DNA of 64,000 nucleotides from JACOTK01 sp963743945 (GTDB taxonomy: Bacteria > Actinomycetota > Acidimicrobiia > Acidimicrobiales > CADCSY01), in NCBI GenBank assembly GCA_963743945.1, contig CAVURO010000001.1:344817-408816 (forward strand), given 5' to 3'. Below the pieces are notes generated by a model. The model was not told where the DNA came from. It was given only the letters and a program-made list of their open reading frames with translations, and did not search any database. Shown one piece after another: positions 59,872-64,000 of the stretch (position 1 is its first letter; every line of letters begins with the position of its first letter). Position numbers and translations under genes: made by a program.

Positions 59872-61643
59872 GGTTGACCCGGTCTCGGTGTCACCTCGTC
59901 ATACGGCCCTTCGGCGGGCAGGCCGAGCGCAGCGAGCAACTCATCGGTGCCGGTCGCCGGATCGATCCAGCGTTCCCACTGCGTCTCGAGGACGCCTGCG
60001 ACCAGGCCCTCATCGAGACCGATGACCGCGCGCGCTGCGGCGAGATCCTGCGCGGACCACACGACGCTGGGCACGCTGCACTCGCCAACGCCGTCCAACG
60101 ACCCACGTTCGAAGGAATCCGAGACGGAGGGATCCAGGTCGGCGATGGTCGTCCGTCGAATCTGTTCGTCCGGCTCGAGGCCCCGGACCGACAGCCACAG
60201 CGCCACGACGCCGCGGGCCTGGCCGGCGATGACGGTCGGCATCAGATCGCCATCAGGGCGTACCGCGAGGCCCATCGCACCATTGGCCAGGTCGCGGCGG
60301 GCACCGGTGAACGTGCCGATGGTGTCGATGTCGGTGGTGAGCACCAGTTCGCCTTCGGGGCGTTCGGGGAGCACTTCGGGGAGGGTCCGGCGAACTTCGG
60401 GTGGAAGCTGATCGAGTGGATTCTCGTAGAGCTGACGCATCACCAGCGGCTTGACCTGCGGCGGGAGCGCAGCGGCAACCGCCTCGGTGTCCGCGGCAAT
60501 CCGATGGAGGATCTCGCGGTGGAGCTCGAACGCGCAGACCTGCACGCGACCGGTCACATCAGCGCACTCCTGGTGGCCCTCGGGATAAGCAACGAAGTCG
60601 GCGATCCGTTCCGCCGACGCCCGGGACATCTCGGCAGTCGCACCGAACGCCGCAGCGACGGCGACGACGACACAGCCCAGACCGATCGACACCGTCCGGC
60701 GATCGCGGCGATGCCGCATCAGCGCGATCACCACAACCACCGCGGTCAAGGCACCGATCCACAGCACGTGCGACCAGACCGGCCGATCGGCGAACACCGG
60801 CGACGGTGCTTCGACCGTCGGCGCCGTCGAGAGGTTGGTGTAGGGATTCCAGCCGTGGCCGCCGATGCCGTTGATCCCCCCGGTGGCGAACGCGACCGCG
60901 ACGACAACGACCACGGGAGCCAATGCGAAACGGATCCAGTTGCCGAGGGCGACGCCGAGAGCGACACCCCCGACGCAGAGCAGCAGCGAGCCGGCGAGAT
61001 CGCCGGCGTTGTCCGCGACGAGCGGTCCGTGCAACGCCGGCGATCGCCACGCGAGCATCGATGCGAGGACGAGAAGGAACGAGGCGGCGGCGAGCACCAC
61101 GAGCCACGACGACGCCATGAGCCCTGACGTTCTGGTCTCAGGCGCCACCGGGCACACGTCGAAGACCTCGTCGGTGTGGTCGCGCCGGGCCCGAGTGGCC
61201 GCTCGATGGCCGGCGAGCACGGTCATGCCGACGAGGGGATGCACGAACCACGGGAAGTACTGGAGCGTCTCGGCCCAGGAGTCGGTGTTCTCCTCAGGCC
61301 AGATGACACCGAACATGACCACGATCACCGCGCAGAACCCGAGCCCGCCTGCGAACCAGGGGCTCCACAGCAGCTGGCGACCCTCTGCGCGCCCGAGGGC
61401 GCGAACGGTCGCGAACGGGCTGCAGCGCGGCGCAAGGCCAGACCCCCCAGCGAGGACCGGGACGGTCGTCGACGTCGCCCAGCGGCCATCGGCGACGCGG
61501 CGCACCGAACCCATGCGGCTCCCCACCAGCCCGATGAGCGGGATCGGCGCAAGCAGGACGAGGAGGACAGGAGAGCCGGTTACCACCACGACGACGAGGA
61601 GCGGCAGGCACGCTCCAACGACGAAACCCGTACCGCGGTTCAC
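59865..61643 (-). CDS. large ABC-associated membrane protein (ABC-2-like permease)
   Basis: A 592-residue protein with an N-terminal hydrophobic region (VVGACLPLLVVVVVTGSPVL) and several further membrane segments up to about residue 340. A soluble C-terminal part of about 230 residues contains LHREILHRIAADTEAVAAAL. It lies directly after the ATPase (GTGA overlap), as ABC-2-type permeases do, but the C-terminal domain is not recognised. Substrate unknown. Confidence 0.7.
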   Translation of the reverse strand: MNRGTGFVVGACLPLLVVVVVTGSPVLLVLLAPIPLIGLVGSRMGSVRRVADGRWATSTTVPVLAGGSGLAPRCSPFATVRALGRAEGRQLLWSPWFAGGLGFCAVIVVMFGVIWPEENTDSWAETLQYFPWFVHPLVGMTVLAGHRAATRARRDHTDEVFDVCPVAPETRTSGLMASSWLVVLAAASFLLVLASMLAWRSPALHGPLVADNAGDLAGSLLLCVGGVALGVALGNWIRFALAPVVVVVAVAFATGGINGIGGHGWNPYTNLSTAPTVEAPSPVFADRPVWSHVLWIGALTAVVVVIALMRHRRDRRTVSIGLGCVVVAVAAAFGATAEMSRASAERIADFVAYPEGHQECADVTGRVQVCAFELHREILHRIAADTEAVAAALPPQVKPLVMRQLYENPLDQLPPEVRRTLPEVLPERPEGELVLTTDIDTIGTFTGARRDLANGAMGLAVRPDGDLMPTVIAGQARGVVALWLSVRGLEPDEQIRRTTIADLDPSVSDSFERGSLDGVGECSVPSVVWSAQDLAAARAVIGLDEGLVAGVLETQWERWIDPATGTDELLAALGLPAEGPYDEVTPRPGQPC

Positions 61644-62509
61644 GACGACACCACCGGGGAGGTCACGGCCATGTTGCCGGCGAGCAGCAGGTAGCCGTCC
61701 TCGACGCTGGGCGGCACCAGCTCCGCCCCAGCGGGCGGCGTGCCGATGTGGCGAACGCGGCCGTCGCCGGTCACCCACGCCAGCTCAGCCGTGCCGTCCC
61801 GGCTCGCCGCGAGCCAAACCCGGCCCGCGGCGCGTTCGGCCAGCTCGACAGGGGTTCCCGCGAACGCCACTCGCCCCTGGAGGAGCACCACCACCCTTTG
61901 ACACAGCGCGGCGACGTCGTCGGTCTGGTGGGTCGACAGCAGCACGGTGGCATCGGCCGCGGCCGTGCCGAGAAGCTCGCGGAACCGCAGCCGTTGCTCG
62001 GGATCCAGGCCCGCGGTCGGTTCGTCGAGCACCAGAAGCTTCGGACCGCCGAGCAGGGCCTGGGCGATCGCCACCCGCCGGCGCATGCCGCCCGACAGCT
62101 GCCCGATCCGCTTGTGCATCACCGCGTCGAGACCCACCAGCGACAGGACACGTCGCACCTCGTCGTGGCGGGCGCGTCGATCGCCCCACTCCTTCAGGAT
62201 CGCCACGTAGTCGACGAAGTCGAACGCGCTGAAGTTGCGGTGGAATCCGGGCTCCTGGGGGAGGTAGCCGAGCCGGCGTCTGATCGCGAGCCGACCCGCC
62301 GCCGTCCCCGGGTCGTGGCCGAGTACCGAAAGGTCTCCTCGGTCGGCGGCCATGGCGGTCGCCACGATCCGCATCAGCGTCGTCTTGCCCGCTCCGTTCG
62401 GCCCCAACAGACCGGTCACACCGGTGGCGAAATCGATCGCCACATCGTCGACCGCGACCGTCGACCCGAAGCTCTTCGTCAGCCCGTGCAGTGAGACGGA
62501 GCCTGTCAT
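61640..62509 (-). CDS. ABC transporter ATP-binding protein
   Basis: A 289-residue ATPase with Walker A GPNGAGKTT, Q-loop GYLPQEPGFH, signature LSGGMRRRVAIAQAL, Walker B LLVLDEPTAGLDPE and the switch His in LLSTHQTDD. It resembles ATPases of ABC-2-type exporters of antibiotics or membrane lipids. ATG 62509 follows GGAGG and overlaps the anti-sigma stop (ATGA). Its partner permease is the next gene. Confidence 0.92.
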   Translation of the reverse strand: MTGSVSLHGLTKSFGSTVAVDDVAIDFATGVTGLLGPNGAGKTTLMRIVATAMAADRGDLSVLGHDPGTAAGRLAIRRRLGYLPQEPGFHRNFSAFDFVDYVAILKEWGDRRARHDEVRRVLSLVGLDAVMHKRIGQLSGGMRRRVAIAQALLGGPKLLVLDEPTAGLDPEQRLRFRELLGTAAADATVLLSTHQTDDVAALCQRVVVLLQGRVAFAGTPVELAERAAGRVWLAASRDGTAELAWVTGDGRVRHIGTPPAGAELVPPSVEDGYLLLAGNMAVTSPVVSS

Positions 62510-63348
62510 CGAGATGCCTCCATGGTCTGAAACCGATCTCGCCGATTGACGACACCCACCACCGCGACCACCAGAACGATCAGCGCCACGAGTTGGCCCG
62601 CCGCTCCGAACACTGCTGACTCGGCATATCCCACCGTCCTGCCCTCCATCCAACGAGCGACCGTCACGACGACCACCCACCCGAACCCGAGGCCTCCTGC
62701 GGCAACCTCGGCGCGGAACCACGTACCCAGCGCCAGTGTTCCCACCGCTAGCGCCAACGAGGGAAGCAGCCACGTCAGCACCGGAGCACCGAGATCGCCG
62801 ATCGCCTGATCAGCGACCCCCAGCACGATGAACACGGCAACCAGGACGACACCGGAGCGTCGTAGCACCAGCCCGATCCCGTACAGCGGCGTTGCGATGC
62901 CGGCTTCGCCCGCCGGGTCCGACGCCGGCGCGAAGCATGCGGCCACAACCGCCAGAGGAAGCAGCGGCGCGACGACCAGGAAGCCGCCGGAGGTGTCGGT
63001 CACCCGGCTCGCGGCCACGACCGCCGCTGCCACCACGACAACCGCGCTGAGCGCAGCCGCGACCAGCGCATGGGTCGCGCCGATCAGGCGAGCGGTCGCC
63101 TCGGACACACCGAGCCTGCCGAGCACCCGTTCCAGCGCCGAGAGTCTCGGCTCGTCGATCCGCTCGGCGATCGACAACCACGACGTCGACACCTGGTCGG
63201 CGTCGATGACGTCGTTCAACGACGACCGGCACCGGTCGCAGGAGATCAGGTGCGCCTCGAGCGATGCCGCCGCCGATCCGTCCATCGCTGCCGGGTCGAC
63301 AGCGAAGCGCATCAGCAGCTCATCGGATGCGTGCCATAGCTCAGTCAT
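62506..63348 (-). CDS. zf-HC2-type anti-sigma factor with membrane domain
   Basis: A 280-residue protein. The N-terminal anti-sigma zinc element reads LEAHLISCDRCRSSL (His-x3-Cys-x2-Cys), with an earlier His near the N-terminus. Five or six membrane segments follow. It should hold the ECF sigma factor inactive at the membrane until a signal arrives. ATG 63348 overlaps the sigma stop (ATGA) and is preceded by GAGAGGAG. Confidence 0.85.
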   Translation of the reverse strand: MTELWHASDELLMRFAVDPAAMDGSAAASLEAHLISCDRCRSSLNDVIDADQVSTSWLSIAERIDEPRLSALERVLGRLGVSEATARLIGATHALVAAALSAVVVVAAAVVAASRVTDTSGGFLVVAPLLPLAVVAACFAPASDPAGEAGIATPLYGIGLVLRRSGVVLVAVFIVLGVADQAIGDLGAPVLTWLLPSLALAVGTLALGTWFRAEVAAGGLGFGWVVVVTVARWMEGRTVGYAESAVFGAAGQLVALIVLVVAVVGVVNRRDRFQTMEASR

Positions 63349-63944
63349 GACAGTGCTCCTCTCAGCTCCACGCGTGCCCTCATCATCCGCGTCTTCACGG
63401 TGCCCGACGGGATCCCCAGCAGGCGGGCCGCCTCCCGGGTCGTCAACCCGTCCAGCACCGTGGCCTGCACCACCGCCCGAAGCTCCGGCGACAATCCGCC
63501 GAGCGCGCCGGCGAGATCGCCGTGCTCGACTCCCAACAGCACCCGATCCTCAGCCGCCGTGACCAACCCCGACTCCGGCAACAGGGCCGTCGGCAGGTCT
63601 CTGTTCCAGCGCTCTCTGGTCCGCAGAACCCCGATCAACCGGCGGATCGCGATCCCCCATATCCACGCCGCCGGCTCGCCCCGCCCATCCCAACGAGCAG
63701 CGCCCTTCCACACGGCGACAAACGTGTCCTGCACCGCCTCGGCGACCACGTCGCCATCGCCGCAGCGTCGCCGCAGACGCAGGGTCACCCAGCCGACGTG
63801 GCGGCCGTGCAACTCACGCAGCGCCTCACGATCGCCCTCGGCGATGTCAACCAACAACTCAACGTCCGAGCGCGCGCCCATCGGTGACCTCCGCCCGACA
63901 GTCTCGCCGTCATCGGCGCCCCGCGCATCGTGACCAGTGCTCAT
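63345..63944 (-). CDS. ECF-type sigma factor
   Basis: A 199-residue extracytoplasmic-function sigma factor. Region 2 includes DIAEGDREALRELHGRHV and DVVAEAVQDTFVAVWKGAAR; region 4 includes LSPELRAVVQATVLDGLTTR and LLGIPSGTVKTRMMRAR. It is the first gene of the five-gene operon continuing to 59215, and presumably drives that operon when freed from the anti-sigma factor. Its own promoter is at the window edge and I cannot identify it. GTG 63947 or ATG 63881 are other possible starts. Confidence 0.9.
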   Translation of the reverse strand: MSTGHDARGADDGETVGRRSPMGARSDVELLVDIAEGDREALRELHGRHVGWVTLRLRRRCGDGDVVAEAVQDTFVAVWKGAARWDGRGEPAAWIWGIAIRRLIGVLRTRERWNRDLPTALLPESGLVTAAEDRVLLGVEHGDLAGALGGLSPELRAVVQATVLDGLTTREAARLLGIPSGTVKTRMMRARVELRGALS

Positions 63945-64000
63945 CACCGAACATGTCGCGCCGACGTCCCGAATCGGTTCAGGTGCGGTACCGGGTGAAC

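Overview
The window is about 64 kb of GC-rich DNA. It looks like an Actinomycetota chromosome, plausibly class Acidimicrobiia. That placement is an inference from the high GC content, a TIGR03085 protein, an F420-type PPOX protein, a Rv2466c-like mycothiol-type oxidoreductase, DUF222-HNH remnants and several leaderless promoters. No rRNA, tRNA, CRISPR array or insertion sequence was recognised.

Layout. 0-9 kb: the end of a D-Ala-D-Ala ligase, a PilZ protein, adk, an HD-GYP membrane protein, a TetR-monooxygenase-PF10118 operon under a large palindrome, two PPOX-fold proteins and ogt. 9-20 kb: a DUF2207 membrane protein, a metallo-beta-lactamase-fold hydrolase, an MMPL exporter, type III glutamine synthetase and PEP carboxylase. 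20-21 kb: a frameshifted chemoreceptor. 21.4-30.9 kb: one tightly packed urea uptake and urease operon, urtABCDE-ureABCFGD. 31-34 kb: a GGDEF-EAL protein and a TIGR03085 protein. 34-46 kb: a broken transglutaminase, a CE18-like secreted deacetylase, a small Cys-rich protein with a CsoR-family regulator, a second PF10118 protein, a fatty acid desaturase, a GH13 enzyme, an MFS exporter and a frameshifted nhaA. 46-51 kb: a decayed accessory stretch (nitroreductase-like gene, DUF222-HNH relic, TetR plus glycosyltransferase, mntA with a hepT remnant). 51-64 kb: a nitrobindin-like protein, DUF167, ilvA, rmuC, a fluoride-riboswitch-controlled CLC transporter, a methyltransferase-pirin pair, a CDGSH protein, a frameshifted GNAT gene, and an ECF sigma/anti-sigma/ABC transporter operon.

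How the genes fit together. UrtABCDE imports urea, urease releases ammonia, and type III glutamine synthetase can assimilate it; PEP carboxylase supplies C4 skeletons. PilZ, HD-GYP and GGDEF-EAL proteins form a scattered c-di-GMP set. Three regulatory links are visible directly in the DNA: (1) a 17-nt operator core shared by the TetR operon and the second PF10118 gene; (2) near-identical CsoR-type palindromes at the MMPL promoter and at the Cys-rich-protein/CsoR promoter, 24 kb apart; (3) a complete fluoride riboswitch ahead of the CLC gene.

Two window-wide oddities stand out. Six apparent frameshifts, in five genes, all need a one-nucleotide skip (+1). Short tandem duplications of 8-21 bp recur at gene ends, in intergenic DNA and in low-complexity protein tails. 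Whether the frameshifts are assembly errors, gene decay or recoding cannot be settled from this sequence.
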